From Dehalococcoidia bacterium (GTDB lineage: Bacteria > Chloroflexota > Dehalococcoidia > Tepidiformales > Tepidiformaceae): 64,000 nucleotides of DNA. This document shows positions 1 through 8,470 of this stretch, one piece after another (the first letter of the stretch is position 1; each line of letters begins with the position of its first letter). The stretch is from positions 1 through 64,000 of the forward strand of contig JADZEI010000085.1 of NCBI GenBank assembly GCA_020850615.1, written 5' to 3'. The notes beneath the pieces were generated by a model. The model worked only from the letters and a program-made list of their open reading frames with translations, did no database searches and was not told the DNA's origin. A program made the position numbers and the translations under genes.

Positions 1-188
1 CGCGCGCCTGGTTGCCTGCATACGTACCCGCCGCTGCTACGACCCCGACCTCTGGCAATGCCGGAAGGCCGCCTCTGCCGCTTGACGGACAACCACAGAT
101 GTCCTATTGGTCGCGCCACCGATGGGCCGCGCCGCTGATGGCGGGCGGGGATTCGACAGGGAGGCGGGCGGGGCTCGACAATCGAGCG

Positions 189-965
189 ATGCTGATGCGC
201 CGGATTATCCCCTGCTTCGATGTCAACGAGGGCCGCGTCGTGAAGGGCGTCTCGTTCGTCGAGCTGCGCGACGCGGGCGACCCGGTGGAGCTCGCCAAGC
301 TGTACGAAAAGGAGGGGGCGGACGAGCTCGTCTTCCTCGACATCACGGCTTCGAGCGACAACCGGGCGACGATGTACGACATGGTGGCGGCGACGGCGGA
401 CCAGGTGTTCATCCCGTTCACGGTTGGCGGGGGCATCCGGGCGGTGACGGACATGAAGGTGATGCTGGAGCTGGGCGCCGAGAAGGTGAGCATCAACACG
501 TCGGCGATCCAGAACCCGGACCTGATCAACGAGGGCGCGTACCGGTTCGGGAGCCAATGCATCGTGGTTGCGATCGACGCGCGGCGGGTGCCGGAGGAGC
601 CGGGCCGCTGGGAGGTGTTCACCCACGGCGGGCGCAACCCCACGGGGCTCGATGCGGTGGAGTGGGCGCAGGAGGCGGTGCGGCGCGGCGCGGGCGAGCT
701 GCTCGTGACGAGCATGGACACAGACGGCCACCAGACGGGCTACGACAACGGGATGCTGCGCGCGATCAGCGAGGCGGTGACGGTGCCGGTGATCGCGTCG
801 GGCGGGGCCGGGGGGCCGAAGCATATGGCCGACGCGCTGACGATCGGCAAGGCCGATGCGGTGCTCGCGGCGAGCATCTTTCACTTCGGGACGTACAGCA
901 TCCGCCAGGTGAAGGAGGAGCTCGCCGCGGCGGGCATCCCCGTGCGCCTGGAAGCGGACGCCTGA
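189..965 (+). CDS. hisF: Imidazole glycerol phosphate synthase subunit HisF
   Basis: This is the cyclase subunit of IGP synthase. With HisH it turns PRFAR plus ammonia into IGP and AICAR in histidine synthesis. The 258-residue protein has the family's usual length. It opens [12 protein letters not shown], with the catalytic Asp at the end of the first strand, and then shows [24 protein letters not shown] and VIASGGAG, the phosphate-binding and second catalytic Asp regions of the (beta/alpha)8 barrel. The open frame extends upstream, but homologues begin at this ATG. A GACAAT hexamer lies 6 nt before it, so the transcript may be leaderless. hisI follows after 13 bp, as in a his operon; hisH and hisA are not in the window. 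Confidence 0.95.
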   Translation: MLMRRIIPCFDVNEGRVVKGVSFVELRDAGDPVELAKLYEKEGADELVFLDITASSDNRATMYDMVAATADQVFIPFTVGGGIRAVTDMKVMLELGAEKVSINTSAIQNPDLINEGAYRFGSQCIVVAIDARRVPEEPGRWEVFTHGGRNPTGLDAVEWAQEAVRRGAGELLVTSMDTDGHQTGYDNGMLRAISEAVTVPVIASGGAGGPKHMADALTIGKADAVLAASIFHFGTYSIRQVKEELAAAGIPVRLEADA

Positions 966-978
966 GCCGGGCCGCGCG

Positions 979-1323
979 ATGTCGGAAGAGCACGTCCTGA
1001 GGTTCGATGACGCTGGGCTGGTGCCGGCTGTGGTGCAGGACGCGGACAGCGGGGCCGTGCTGATGCTCGGGTACATGAACCGCGAGTCGATCGCGCGCAC
1101 GTTCGAGACGGGCCGGGTGACGTTCTGGAGCCGGAGCCGGGGCGAGCTCTGGGAGAAGGGCGCGACGAGCGGGAACACGCTGCAGTTCGTGAGCGTGGCG
1201 AAGAACTGCGAGGCGAACTCGTTGCTGGTGCAGGCGCGACAGGTGGGCCCGACCTGCCACACGGGCAACACGACCTGCTACTACCGCCCGCTCGACCCTG
1301 CGGTGGACCTGCCGGGAGACTAG
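979..1323 (+). CDS. hisI: Phosphoribosyl-AMP cyclohydrolase HisI
   Basis: This enzyme opens the adenine ring of phosphoribosyl-AMP to give ProFAR, the third step of histidine synthesis. At 114 residues it is the stand-alone cyclohydrolase without the HisE pyrophosphohydrolase domain. Visible motifs are the VQDADSG..LMLGYMN segment, TFWSRSRGELW.KGATSGN, the metal-binding Cys of the AKNCEANSLL segment, and a C-terminal CHTGNTTCYY with further zinc-ligand cysteines. It starts 13 bp after hisF and is presumably cotranscribed with it. Its stop overlaps the stop of the convergent DUF402 gene by 4 bp. Confidence 0.95.
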   Translation: MSEEHVLRFDDAGLVPAVVQDADSGAVLMLGYMNRESIARTFETGRVTFWSRSRGELWEKGATSGNTLQFVSVAKNCEANSLLVQARQVGPTCHTGNTTCYYRPLDPAVDLPGD

Positions 1324-1844
1324 CCGGGCAGGATTGCGCAGCCTTCGCTGAAGGGAAAGGCGCCTCGGCGGGCGAGGTCGGCGACTTCGCCGGCGGCATC
1401 CTCGGCCGCTTCGATGACGTCGCAGGGGTAGCCGTATTTGCGCTGGTGGAGGGCGAACTCGTCGGCATCGAGGAGCTCGACGCCGCCGTTGGGGCGGCGA
1501 ATGACGTCGAGGTCCAGGTCGACGTAACTCAGCTCGCAGCCTTCGAGGCGCGGCGGGGTTGTGATGTTGCAGTACCAGAGGGCGGTGCTGCAGCCGGGCC
1601 GGGAGAGCTGGAAGACGTTGTACCAGCGGTCGCGCCAGAAATAGACGCGGCTATCGTAGGGCGAGCGGAACTCGCCGCGGCTGGTGTAGATGGGGGAGCG
1701 GGCGCGGTAGCTCGCGACGAGGAGGGTGCCGTCGTCGGAGATGACGCGAAAGGGCTGGATCCAGTGCGCGGCGCCATCGTATTTGGTTGCCCGCAGGAGG
1801 ATCCGAGTACCGGGCTGGGCGATGGTGTGGGGGAGTGCCTGCAT
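1320..1844 (-). CDS. DUF402 family protein (copy 1)
   Basis: This 174-residue protein belongs to the DUF402/FomD-like family, small beta-barrel proteins, some of which hydrolyse nucleoside diphosphates. The signature is the late SYVDLDLDVIRR strand followed by a DADEF..H..KYGYP helix; YFWRDRWYNV and STALWYCNI lie before it. A GTG exists 15 bp upstream, but the ATG at 1844 is preferred because TATGAT lies exactly 6 nt before it, the leaderless pattern seen at several genes here. A paralogue is at 37350-37862. The physiological substrate is unknown. Confidence 0.8.
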   Translation of the reverse strand: MQALPHTIAQPGTRILLRATKYDGAAHWIQPFRVISDDGTLLVASYRARSPIYTSRGEFRSPYDSRVYFWRDRWYNVFQLSRPGCSTALWYCNITTPPRLEGCELSYVDLDLDVIRRPNGGVELLDADEFALHQRKYGYPCDVIEAAEDAAGEVADLARRGAFPFSEGCAILPG

Positions 1845-1850
1845 CTGCGG

Positions 1851-1856
1851 ATCATA
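1851..1856 (-). promoter_or_regulatory. Leaderless -10 box of the DUF402 gene
   Basis: TATGAT on the minus strand is followed by 6 nt (CCGCAG) and then the ATG at 1844. No Shine-Dalgarno sequence is visible. This spacing puts the transcription start at or within a base or two of the initiator codon. Confidence 0.5.
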
Positions 1857-1921
1857 CACAGTGCATCCGCCGGTTACTCAGCGGTTACGTGAAGTTCGGG
1901 AGAAAATCGCTTCGCCTGGGG

Positions 1922-2137
1922 CTAATCGTTCGCGAACAGCAGACCGGCCACGATGCCGGCAACGATGGCAACGACGCCGAGGGTGGCCATGTAGCCGACC
2001 ATGGCGCCGGAGAAGCGTTCCACGATGTCGTGGTGCATCGGGGCGGCGTTGGGGTCGTCGTGGTGGCCATGGTGCGCGTCGGCGCCGGGCTCGTGCGGGA
2101 CATCGGCGTGCACTTCTTCGTGGATGGCCTGGGCCAT
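1922..2137 (-). CDS. Small His-rich single-pass membrane protein
   Basis: This is a 71-residue protein of unknown function. The first 40 residues are strongly acidic and His-rich (AHHGHHDD, MHHD), suggesting metal binding. One hydrophobic helix at about residues 46-68 (GYMATLGVVAIVAGIVAGLL) ends in a short FAND tail. The ATG at 2137 is supported by GAGG about 9 nt upstream. The gene is divergent from the DUF309 gene, with 75 bp between starts. The open frame extends upstream but becomes antisense to DUF309 and is not believable there. It could be a metal chaperone or a small subunit of a respiratory complex; nothing in the sequence decides this. Confidence 0.6.
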   Translation of the reverse strand: MAQAIHEEVHADVPHEPGADAHHGHHDDPNAAPMHHDIVERFSGAMVGYMATLGVVAIVAGIVAGLLFAND

Positions 2138-2200
2138 GTGCGAAACCTCGTGTGCTGGTGGGGGTATTGTCGCAACGCGCGGGCTTTGGCGCACCCGTGC

Positions 2201-2206
2201 TAGGCT
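2201..2206 (+). promoter_or_regulatory. Leaderless -10 box of the DUF309 gene
   Basis: TAGGCT is followed by 6 nt (CGGGGC) and the ATG at 2213. It matches the TANNNT-N6-ATG layout seen at other promoters here, and no ribosome binding site is present. Confidence 0.45.
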
Positions 2207-2212
2207 CGGGGC

Positions 2213-2719
2213 ATGACACAACCAGCTCGCCGCCGCCCGAAGGCGCTCGTGACGAAGACGATCACGGTGCCGGGGAACCTGCGCCAGGCCGTGCACGAGT
2301 TCAATTCCGGGCTGTTCTTCGAATGCCACGAGTCGCTCGAGGAGATCTGGCAGGAGGAGCAGGGCGAGGTGCGGGACCTCTACAAGGGGCTCATCCAGGT
2401 GGCGGCGGCGTTCGTCCACGCGGGGCGGGACAACCGGTTCGGAGTGAACCGGCTGCTGACGACGGGGCTCGGCTACCTTGCGCCGTACCGCGCGGAGGAC
2501 GCGATGGGGTTCAACGTCGACGCGATCTGCCGCGCGGGCGAGGCGGTGGTCGCGGCGCTGCGGGAGCTGCCGGACGACCGCATCCACGAACTGGTGGCGT
2601 TGGCGCCGGAGTACCGGCTGGACGAATCGCGGCTCGCGGCGGAGGCGGCGCGGTGGGGGGCCTGGGGGTTCGACCGGGCGGGCAACGCGTTGCCGATGGA
2701 GATCACGGTCGCCGAGTAG
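2213..2719 (+). CDS. DUF309 domain protein
   Basis: This 168-residue helical protein carries the DUF309 signature: a first helix with FNSGLFFECHESLEEIW, in which the F.CHE.LE..W pattern forms a conserved pocket, followed by LYKGLIQVAAAFVHAGR and a third helix with GVNRLLTTGLGYL. Members occur widely in bacteria and plants, and no biochemical role is established. TAGGCT lies 6 nt before the ATG and no Shine-Dalgarno sequence is visible, so leaderless translation is likely. It is divergent from the His-rich membrane protein. Confidence 0.85.
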   Translation: MTQPARRRPKALVTKTITVPGNLRQAVHEFNSGLFFECHESLEEIWQEEQGEVRDLYKGLIQVAAAFVHAGRDNRFGVNRLLTTGLGYLAPYRAEDAMGFNVDAICRAGEAVVAALRELPDDRIHELVALAPEYRLDESRLAAEAARWGAWGFDRAGNALPMEITVAE

Positions 2720-2802
2720 CCGCAGCCGAACGGGCTTCGATCGCAGGAAGAGCGCGCCGGGGCGGCTGTGTGAGGTATGTCACGAAATGGTCGCGACGAA
2801 CT

Positions 2803-2831
2803 TTGATGACACAAGCGGCCTAGCCTACCCT
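2803..2831 (+). promoter_or_regulatory. Candidate promoter of the ABC exporter operon
   Basis: TTGATG (2803-2808), a 17-nt spacer and TACCCT (2826-2831) resemble a housekeeping -35/-10 pair. Transcription would start near 2838, giving a leader of about 60 nt before the GTG of the ATPase gene, which has GGAGG 8 nt upstream. Confidence 0.4.
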
Positions 2832-2897
2832 TCATAGTGGCTCTGTTGACGTTTTTTCCCAACCACTCTGGAGCGGTGCCCCCTGGAGGTCCTGGTA

Positions 2898-3656
2898 GTG
2901 ACGAATTCCTTGCGCCCAACTGCTGGAGAAGCGCGCTTCGGCGACGTTGTGATCGAAGCCCTCGAAGTCCAGAAGACGTATGACACGGGGACCGTCCAGG
3001 TCCACGCCCTCCGGGGCGTCAGCCTGCAGGTCCGCCGCGGCGAGATGGTCGCGATCATGGGGCCTTCGGGGTGCGGCAAGACCACGCTGCTGAACAGCCT
3101 CTCCGGGCTCGATGAGTTCGATTCCGGCAAGGTGCTGATCAACGGGACGGACATCAACAAGATGCCGGACGACCGGAAGACGGAGTTCCGGGCGAAGGAC
3201 ATGGGGTTCGTCTTCCAGACGTACAACCTGCTGCCGGTGCTGAGCGCGGCCGAGAACGTGGAGCTCCCGCTCATCGTCTCGGGGACGAAGCCGAAGGTGG
3301 CGCGGGAGATGGCGATGGAGTCGCTCCGGCGGGTGCGCCTGGAGGACTTCGCCCGGCAGCGGCCGAGCCAGCTTTCGGGTGGTCAGCGGCAGCGCGTGAC
3401 GATTGCCCGGGCGCTGGTGAACCGGCCCGCGATTGTGTGGGCGGACGAACCGACGGGCGCGCTCGATTCGCAGACGGCGAACGAGATCATGGACCTGATC
3501 GTCGAGCTGAATGATGCGGAGCACCAGACGTGCGTGATCGTGACGCACGACCCGAAGGTGGCGGCGCGCTGCCACCGGACGATCCACATGGCAGACGGCG
3601 TCATCGTCCGGGAGGATTCCCAGGCGGAGATGGCCGTGGCGGCGGCGAGGCACTAG
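2898..3656 (+). CDS. ABC transporter ATP-binding protein, MacB/LolD type
   Basis: This is the 252-residue nucleotide-binding subunit of an FtsX-family (MacB/LolD) transporter. Walker A is GPSGCGKTT, the signature is LSGGQRQRV, Walker B leads into [10 protein letters not shown], and the switch His lies in [10 protein letters not shown]. The family couples ATP hydrolysis to mechanical work by the partner permease, moving lipoproteins, peptides or drugs across or out of the membrane. The GTG start has GGAGG 8 nt upstream. The permease gene begins 4 bp after this stop, so the two subunits are translationally linked. Confidence 0.93.
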   Translation: MTNSLRPTAGEARFGDVVIEALEVQKTYDTGTVQVHALRGVSLQVRRGEMVAIMGPSGCGKTTLLNSLSGLDEFDSGKVLINGTDINKMPDDRKTEFRAKDMGFVFQTYNLLPVLSAAENVELPLIVSGTKPKVAREMAMESLRRVRLEDFARQRPSQLSGGQRQRVTIARALVNRPAIVWADEPTGALDSQTANEIMDLIVELNDAEHQTCVIVTHDPKVAARCHRTIHMADGVIVREDSQAEMAVAAARH

Positions 3657-3660
3657 CGCC

Positions 3661-6600
3661 ATGAAGGAGCTGTGGGGCGTCCCGATGACGTACATCGCGG
3701 CCAGTTGCCTGGTCGTGACGGTGCTGATCCTGCTGTTCATCGCGTTCATCGCGGTGCGCAACCCCGTCATGTTCAAGATGGGGTTGCGGAACATCCCCCG
3801 GCGAAAGGGGCAGACCGCGCTGATCGTGGTCGGCCTGATGCTTTCGACGGTCATCATGAGCGCCGCCTTCGGCACCGGCGACACGCTTTCGACGAGCGTG
3901 ACCGAGGAGGTCTACGGGATCCTCGGTGAGGCCGACGAGATCATCAACTGGGATACGGACAAGCAGCCCGCGCCGGTCGACCAGCAGCTCATCCCGCTCG
4001 CGGAAGTGGAGCGGTGGCAGCAGCAGTTCGCGGATGACCCGGACATCGAGGCGTTCGTGCCGTTCATCTCGGAGGGGGTGCCGCTGCTGAACACGCGGAC
4101 GCGCCTGAACCAGGCCTCCGCACAGGTGGTGGCCTTCCGGGAGGAAGACGCGGCCGCGCTCGGCGGACTGAAGGACCTCTCGGGCAACGCAGTCCAGGTG
4201 ACGGGCCGCGAGATGGTGGTCAACGAAGACCTGGCCGAGGAGATCGACGCGCAGCCCGGCGACACGATCGTGGCGTTCTATGGCGGCGAGGAGATCGAGT
4301 TCACGGTGAAAGCGATCGCGCCGAGCCAGGTGCTCAGCGGCGCGCTGGGCACGGGCGACCCGGAAGGCGCGGCCGTCGACTTCGCCGTGCTCGCGGAGAT
4401 CACCGGGAAGGGCGAGAACGCGGACGCGGTGTTCGTTTCGAACACGGGCGGCGTGAAGGAAGGGATGAAGCGCTCCGACGCGGTGGAGGCGAAGCTGCTG
4501 CCGGTCCTGGAGGACACGCCCTACCAGGTGCAGCTCTTCAAGAAGGAGGGCATCCGCTTCGCCGAGCTGATCGGCAGCGGGTTCACGACGGTGTTCATCG
4601 TCTTCGGCCTGTTCTCGATCGCGGCGGGCGTGCTGCTGATCTTTCTGATCTTCGTGATGCTGGCGGCGGAGCGGAAGCCGGAGATGGGCATGGCCCGGGC
4701 GGTGGGCGCGAAGCGGCGGCAGCTGGTCGAGTCGTTCCTCGCCGAAGGCATGGGCTACGACCTCGGGGCGGCGGTGGTCGGGCTGTTCGCCGGCATGCTG
4801 GTGACGGTGGCGATGGTCCAGATCGTGACCGGTGCGGCCGGGGACGACCTGGGATTCGACATGACGGTGACGTTCGCGCCGCGAAGCATGATCACGGCGT
4901 TCTGCCTCGGGCTGATCGCGACGTTCATCGTCATCTTCATCGCCTCGTGGCGGGCGAGCCGGCTCAACATCACGGCCGCGATCCGCGACCTTCCGGAGAC
5001 GAAGCCGATCAACCCCGAGCGGGCGACCTGGCGCGGGTACGTGCGGGCGGTGCTGAACGGCGTGATCGCGCTCGGGCTGCCGCTGGGCCTGGCGCTCTTC
5101 CTGCTGGGGCCGATCGGGATGGTCATCGGTGCGCCGCTGGCGATCATCGGGCTTGTCAGCCCGTGGTTCTACGCGCTGCGCGGTTCGAGCGTGGCCCTGC
5201 CTGCGGACGACCGCTCGCACGAGCCGCCGCCGAAGTGGCCGTGGATCCTGGGCCTCTGCCTCCTCCCGGTGTTCGGCCTCGGCCTGCTGATCATCATCCC
5301 GTACTTCATCGCGCTGGGGCTGGTGCGGCTGGTGCGCGACCGGAAGCCGTCGAACATGCCGACGTGGCTGCCCCTGGCGGGCATCGTGGTCCCGCCACTC
5401 GGGTTCGTGGTGGCACTCCTGCAGGACGCGAAGGCGCAGATCGCCTGGAGCGCGGGCATCGCCACGGCGTTCGCGATCATGGGCGCGGCGTTCACCTACG
5501 GCGGGCTCGATACCAATACCGCGTTCATGTTCCTGTTCGGCGTGTCGCTGCTGTTCCTGTGGGTGGCGCTGACGCTGCGCTACTTCCACATCGCGGAGCG
5601 GCTGTCGTTCACGGTGACGAGCCTGGTCTTGCTGGCGCTCTGGTACACGCCGAGCTCGGTCACGGAGCCGGTCCTGGGCGAGCTCGACGGAGACATCGAG
5701 CTGTTCTTCCTGAGCGGCATGGTGATGGTGACGTGTGGCGTCTTCATCGTGATCTACAACGCGGACATCGCATTGCCGGCGCTCGCGAACCTGGGCTCGC
5801 GGTTCGGGCGCATCGTCCCGGCGCTCAAGACGGGCGTGGCCTACCCGCTGACGGCGCGCTTCCGGACGGGCATGACGATGCTGATGATCGGCCTGATCAT
5901 GTTCTCCCTCGTGATGATGGCGACGATGAACACGAACTTCGCGAACGTGTTCCTGAACGACGACACGCGCGGCGGCATGGACGTGCTGATCGGCGTGAAT
6001 TCGAACAACCCGGTGGATGACCTGCAGGCCGCGCTCGAAGAGGGCGGTGTCGATACGTCGAAGATCCAGGCGGCGGCAGAGATGCGGATCGCGTACCCCT
6101 TCGAGACCGAAGTCGAGAACATCGACCAGAAGGAAGTGGACGACGAGACGCCGGAGTTCCTGCGGTACATGCTCATCGGCGCCGACGACACGTTCATGAC
6201 AGCGACGAACATCGCCATGAAGTACTACGCCGCGGGCTACGAGACGGACCAGGAGGTCTGGCAGGCGCTTCGGGATAACCCAACGTACGCGGTCATCCCG
6301 GCCTCGCTGCAGCAGGCGCAGGAGGGCTTTGTCTTCGGGATGGACGACAGCCTGCTCTCGCTCGACACGCGCGAAGACGGTTTCGAGCCGTTCACGCTGC
6401 GGGTCCGGGACCCGGGCACGGGCAAGGAGACGACGCTGACCGTCATCGGCGTGATGAAGGAAGCGGCGGACACGTTCATCACCCTGGGCGGCGGGTTCAC
6501 CGGCGGGATCATCACGAGCCAGGAGACGGTGGCGGACACGCTGCCGTCGTCGCAGGGGCAGCGGTTCTACCTGCAGCTCACGCCGGGTACGGATGCGCGG

Positions 6601-7098
6601 GAATTCGCGAAGAGCGTCGAAGCGGCCCTGGTGCAGGCGTCGGCGGACTCGCTCGAGAAACTGCTGGACGACCAGCAGCGCATCCAGACCGGGTTCATGC
6701 TGGTGTTCCAGGGCTTCATGGGGCTTGGCCTGGTGGTCGGCATTGCGGCGCTCGCCGTCATCGCGTCTCGGGCGGTGGTGGAGCGGCGGCAGCAGATCGG
6801 CATGCTGCGGGCGATTGGCTACCAGCGGTCCATGGTGGCGCTGAGCTTCCTCTTCGAGTCCGGGTTCATCGCCGTCTCCGGGATCGTGCTCGGGCTGGGG
6901 CTTGGGCTCTCGCTGGCGTGGGTGCTCTTCGCGACCGGGGACATCGGCGAGGAGGCTGCGAACGCGCCGTTCATCGTGCCGTGGATGAACTTGCTCGTCA
7001 TCTGCGCGATCGCGTTCGTGGCCTCGATGGTGATGACGTTCCTGCCGGCGCGGCAGGCATCGCGGGTGCCGGTGGCGGAGGCGCTGCGCTACGAGTAG
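3661..7098 (+). CDS. FtsX-like ABC transporter permease (large)
   Basis: This 1145-residue permease pairs with the preceding ATPase. An N-terminal membrane segment (about residues 10-32) is followed by an extracytoplasmic domain of about 230 residues. The first FtsX bundle (about 305-440) contains the MARAVGAKRRQL coupling region. A central stretch of several extra helices follows (about 455-715), then a second extracytoplasmic domain, and a final FtsX bundle (about 1015-1140) with the matching MLRAIGYQRSMV coupling motif and a C-terminal PARQASRVPVAEALRYE. The duplicated arrangement resembles actinobacterial and Chloroflexota exporters in which one polypeptide supplies both halves. The substrate cannot be told from sequence. 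Confidence 0.9.
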   Translation: MKELWGVPMTYIAASCLVVTVLILLFIAFIAVRNPVMFKMGLRNIPRRKGQTALIVVGLMLSTVIMSAAFGTGDTLSTSVTEEVYGILGEADEIINWDTDKQPAPVDQQLIPLAEVERWQQQFADDPDIEAFVPFISEGVPLLNTRTRLNQASAQVVAFREEDAAALGGLKDLSGNAVQVTGREMVVNEDLAEEIDAQPGDTIVAFYGGEEIEFTVKAIAPSQVLSGALGTGDPEGAAVDFAVLAEITGKGENADAVFVSNTGGVKEGMKRSDAVEAKLLPVLEDTPYQVQLFKKEGIRFAELIGSGFTTVFIVFGLFSIAAGVLLIFLIFVMLAAERKPEMGMARAVGAKRRQLVESFLAEGMGYDLGAAVVGLFAGMLVTVAMVQIVTGAAGDDLGFDMTVTFAPRSMITAFCLGLIATFIVIFIASWRASRLNITAAIRDLPETKPINPERATWRGYVRAVLNGVIALGLPLGLALFLLGPIGMVIGAPLAIIGLVSPWFYALRGSSVALPADDRSHEPPPKWPWILGLCLLPVFGLGLLIIIPYFIALGLVRLVRDRKPSNMPTWLPLAGIVVPPLGFVVALLQDAKAQIAWSAGIATAFAIMGAAFTYGGLDTNTAFMFLFGVSLLFLWVALTLRYFHIAERLSFTVTSLVLLALWYTPSSVTEPVLGELDGDIELFFLSGMVMVTCGVFIVIYNADIALPALANLGSRFGRIVPALKTGVAYPLTARFRTGMTMLMIGLIMFSLVMMATMNTNFANVFLNDDTRGGMDVLIGVNSNNPVDDLQAALEEGGVDTSKIQAAAEMRIAYPFETEVENIDQKEVDDETPEFLRYMLIGADDTFMTATNIAMKYYAAGYETDQEVWQALRDNPTYAVIPASLQQAQEGFVFGMDDSLLSLDTREDGFEPFTLRVRDPGTGKETTLTVIGVMKEAADTFITLGGGFTGGIITSQETVADTLPSSQGQRFYLQLTPGTDAREFAKSVEAALVQASADSLEKLLDDQQRIQTGFMLVFQGFMGLGLVVGIAALAVIASRAVVERRQQIGMLRAIGYQRSMVALSFLFESGFIAVSGIVLGLGLGLSLAWVLFATGDIGEEAANAPFIVPWMNLLVICAIAFVASMVMTFLPARQASRVPVAEALRYE

Positions 7099-7110
7099 CC
7101 GTGTTTTGTC

Positions 7111-7141
7111 CATGCGCGCACGCCGGTAGAGTGCGCGCATG
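7111..7141. promoter_or_regulatory. 11-bp inverted repeat over the SDR -10 box and start
   Basis: CATGCGCGCAC (7111-7121) and GTGCGCGCATG (7131-7141) are perfect 11-bp inverted arms 9 bp apart. The spacer and right arm contain TAGAGT (7127-7132), which lies 6 nt before the ATG at 7139. The palindrome therefore covers the -10 box and initiator of what looks like a leaderless promoter, and is well placed for a dimeric repressor. Confidence 0.5.
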
Positions 7142-7921
7142 GAGCAACCGGAACTGCTCGGCACGCAGCTCTTCGACCTGACCGGGAGCGTGGCGCTGGT
7201 CACCGGCGCCGGGCGGGGGCTCGGCCGGACGATGGCGCTGGCCCTCGCAGCGGCCGGCGCGGACGTCGTCGTATCGGCGCGTACGGCCTCGGAGATCGAG
7301 GCGCTGGCGGCGGAGGTGCGGGGGCTGGGCCGGCGGGCCGCCGCGTTCACCTGTGACGTGACGGACGAGGCGTCCTGCACGGCGCTGGTCGACGGCGCGG
7401 TGGCGGAGATGGGGCGGATCGACATCCTCGTGAACAACGCCGGGATCAACGTCCGCAAGCCGGTGCTGGACCTGGGGTTCGACGAGTACCAGCGGGTGCT
7501 GGCGACGAACCTGCACGGCTACTTCCTCTGCGCGAAGGCGGCGGGCGCGCACATGGTGGCGCAGGGCTCCGGCAAGGTGATCAACATCTCGAGCATCATG
7601 GGGCGGGTGGCGCTGGCGGGGCAGGGTGCCTACGCGAGCTCCAAGGGCGCGATCGAGCAGCTCACGAAGGTGCTGGCGATCGAGTGGGCGCGCGCGAACG
7701 TGCAGGTGAACGCGATCGGCCCGACCTACTTCGAGACCGAGCTCACGCGGCCGCTCTTCGAGGACCCGGAGCGCAAGGACTTCATCAGCGAGCGCACGCC
7801 GATGGGGCGCTGGGGCCAGCCACACGAGCTGGCCGGCGCCGTGATCTTCCTCGCGAGCCGGGCGAGCGACTACGTGACGGGGCACACCCTCATCGTCGAT
7901 GGAGGGTGGACGGCCTGGTAG
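7139..7921 (+). CDS. SDR family oxidoreductase
   Basis: This 260-residue classical short-chain dehydrogenase/reductase has the NAD(P)-binding GAGRGLGR motif near residue 20, NNAG at about 100, the catalytic Ser in NISSIMGR, and YASSK with the catalytic Tyr and Lys near residue 162. Length and the C-terminal YVTGHTLIVDGGW resemble the 3-oxoacyl-ACP reductase/gluconate 5-dehydrogenase group. The substrate is not identifiable. There is no Shine-Dalgarno sequence; TAGAGT lies 6 nt upstream inside an inverted repeat. The 3' end overlaps the convergent VOC gene by 32 bp. Confidence 0.88.
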   Translation: MEQPELLGTQLFDLTGSVALVTGAGRGLGRTMALALAAAGADVVVSARTASEIEALAAEVRGLGRRAAAFTCDVTDEASCTALVDGAVAEMGRIDILVNNAGINVRKPVLDLGFDEYQRVLATNLHGYFLCAKAAGAHMVAQGSGKVINISSIMGRVALAGQGAYASSKGAIEQLTKVLAIEWARANVQVNAIGPTYFETELTRPLFEDPERKDFISERTPMGRWGQPHELAGAVIFLASRASDYVTGHTLIVDGGWTAW

Positions 7922-8357
7922 GCCAGGTGGTGGCCGGGCGTGCGGGTGGCGGGGGCGGGCCGGGCTCGGCATCGGAGGTCTGCCAGAGCGTGAGCACGTA
8001 GCCATCGGGGCCCATGACCTGGCATTCGCGGGTGCCGCCGAGCTCGGAGGGCGTGGCGATGGAAAGCCCGCCCATGCGCAGCCCCGTGGCGTAAGCGGCA
8101 TCGACATCGGGGACGCGGAGGCGGATCTCGGCCCCGATGCCGCGGGCGACGCCTTCCTGGGCGAGGGCGCGATACCAGGGGTGGCGGCGGTCGGCGTCGT
8201 CGTCGTGGAGGGAGATGCGCGCGGTCCCGGCGCGCATCTCGGCGAAGCCGGGGTGCCGTTCGAGGATCTCGAGGCCGCCAACGGCCTGGAGGAAGCCGGC
8301 GAGCCCGGCGATGTCAGTCGTCCAGATCACGAGGCCGAGAGCGGCTTCGTCGTGCAT
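7890..8357 (-). CDS. VOC (glyoxalase/bleomycin-resistance) family protein
   Basis: This 155-residue protein has one vicinal-oxygen-chelate domain of two beta-alpha-beta-beta-beta halves. It shows LGLVIWTTDIAGLAGFLQAVGG at the N-terminus and EIRLRVPDVDAAYATGLRMG and VMGPDGYVLTLWQ in the second half. The pattern fits the glyoxalase-like group; metal ligands are not obvious enough to assign a reaction. A TTG at 8408 could start a longer form, but the ATG at 8357 aligns with the domain and has a plausible AAGG upstream. The proline-rich C-terminal tail is antisense to the end of the SDR gene. Confidence 0.7.
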   Translation of the reverse strand: MHDEAALGLVIWTTDIAGLAGFLQAVGGLEILERHPGFAEMRAGTARISLHDDDADRRHPWYRALAQEGVARGIGAEIRLRVPDVDAAYATGLRMGGLSIATPSELGGTRECQVMGPDGYVLTLWQTSDAEPGPPPPPARPATTWPTRPSTLHRR

Positions 8358-8403
8358 ATCCCAGGGGCCTTCCGAGCCCGCCACGGGCGCAGTATAAGGT
8401 CGT

Positions 8404-8451
8404 GTCAAGTATCAAGACCACCAGTTACCATAACTGGTCTTGATACTTGAC
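8404..8451. repeat. Long near-perfect intergenic hairpin
   Basis: GTCAAGTATCAAGACCA (8404-8420) and its exact reverse complement (8435-8451) flank a 14-nt centre. The centre can extend the stem: CCAGTTA (8421-8427), loop CCA, TAACTGG (8431-8437), giving a 21-bp stem with one 3-nt bulge. It is markedly more AT-rich than its surroundings. It lies upstream of the VOC gene and just beyond the 3' end of the zinc-ribbon gene, and has no T-run. A strong operator, a terminator for the minus-strand zinc-ribbon gene, or a palindromic repeat element are all possible. Confidence 0.7.
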
Positions 8452-8470
8452 CAAACGCTATTTGACCAGG

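Noticed and set aside
1-188. N-terminal extension of HisF from an upstream in-frame ATG at 12
   Set aside because: The added 59 residues are low-complexity and unlike any HisF; the conserved N-terminus begins at 189.
3601-7458. A minus-strand open frame of over 1200 codons antisense to the ABC permease
   Set aside because: It is rich in Arg, His and Gln with no domain or membrane pattern, as expected for the antisense of GC-rich coding DNA. The plus strand encodes a clear FtsX-type permease.
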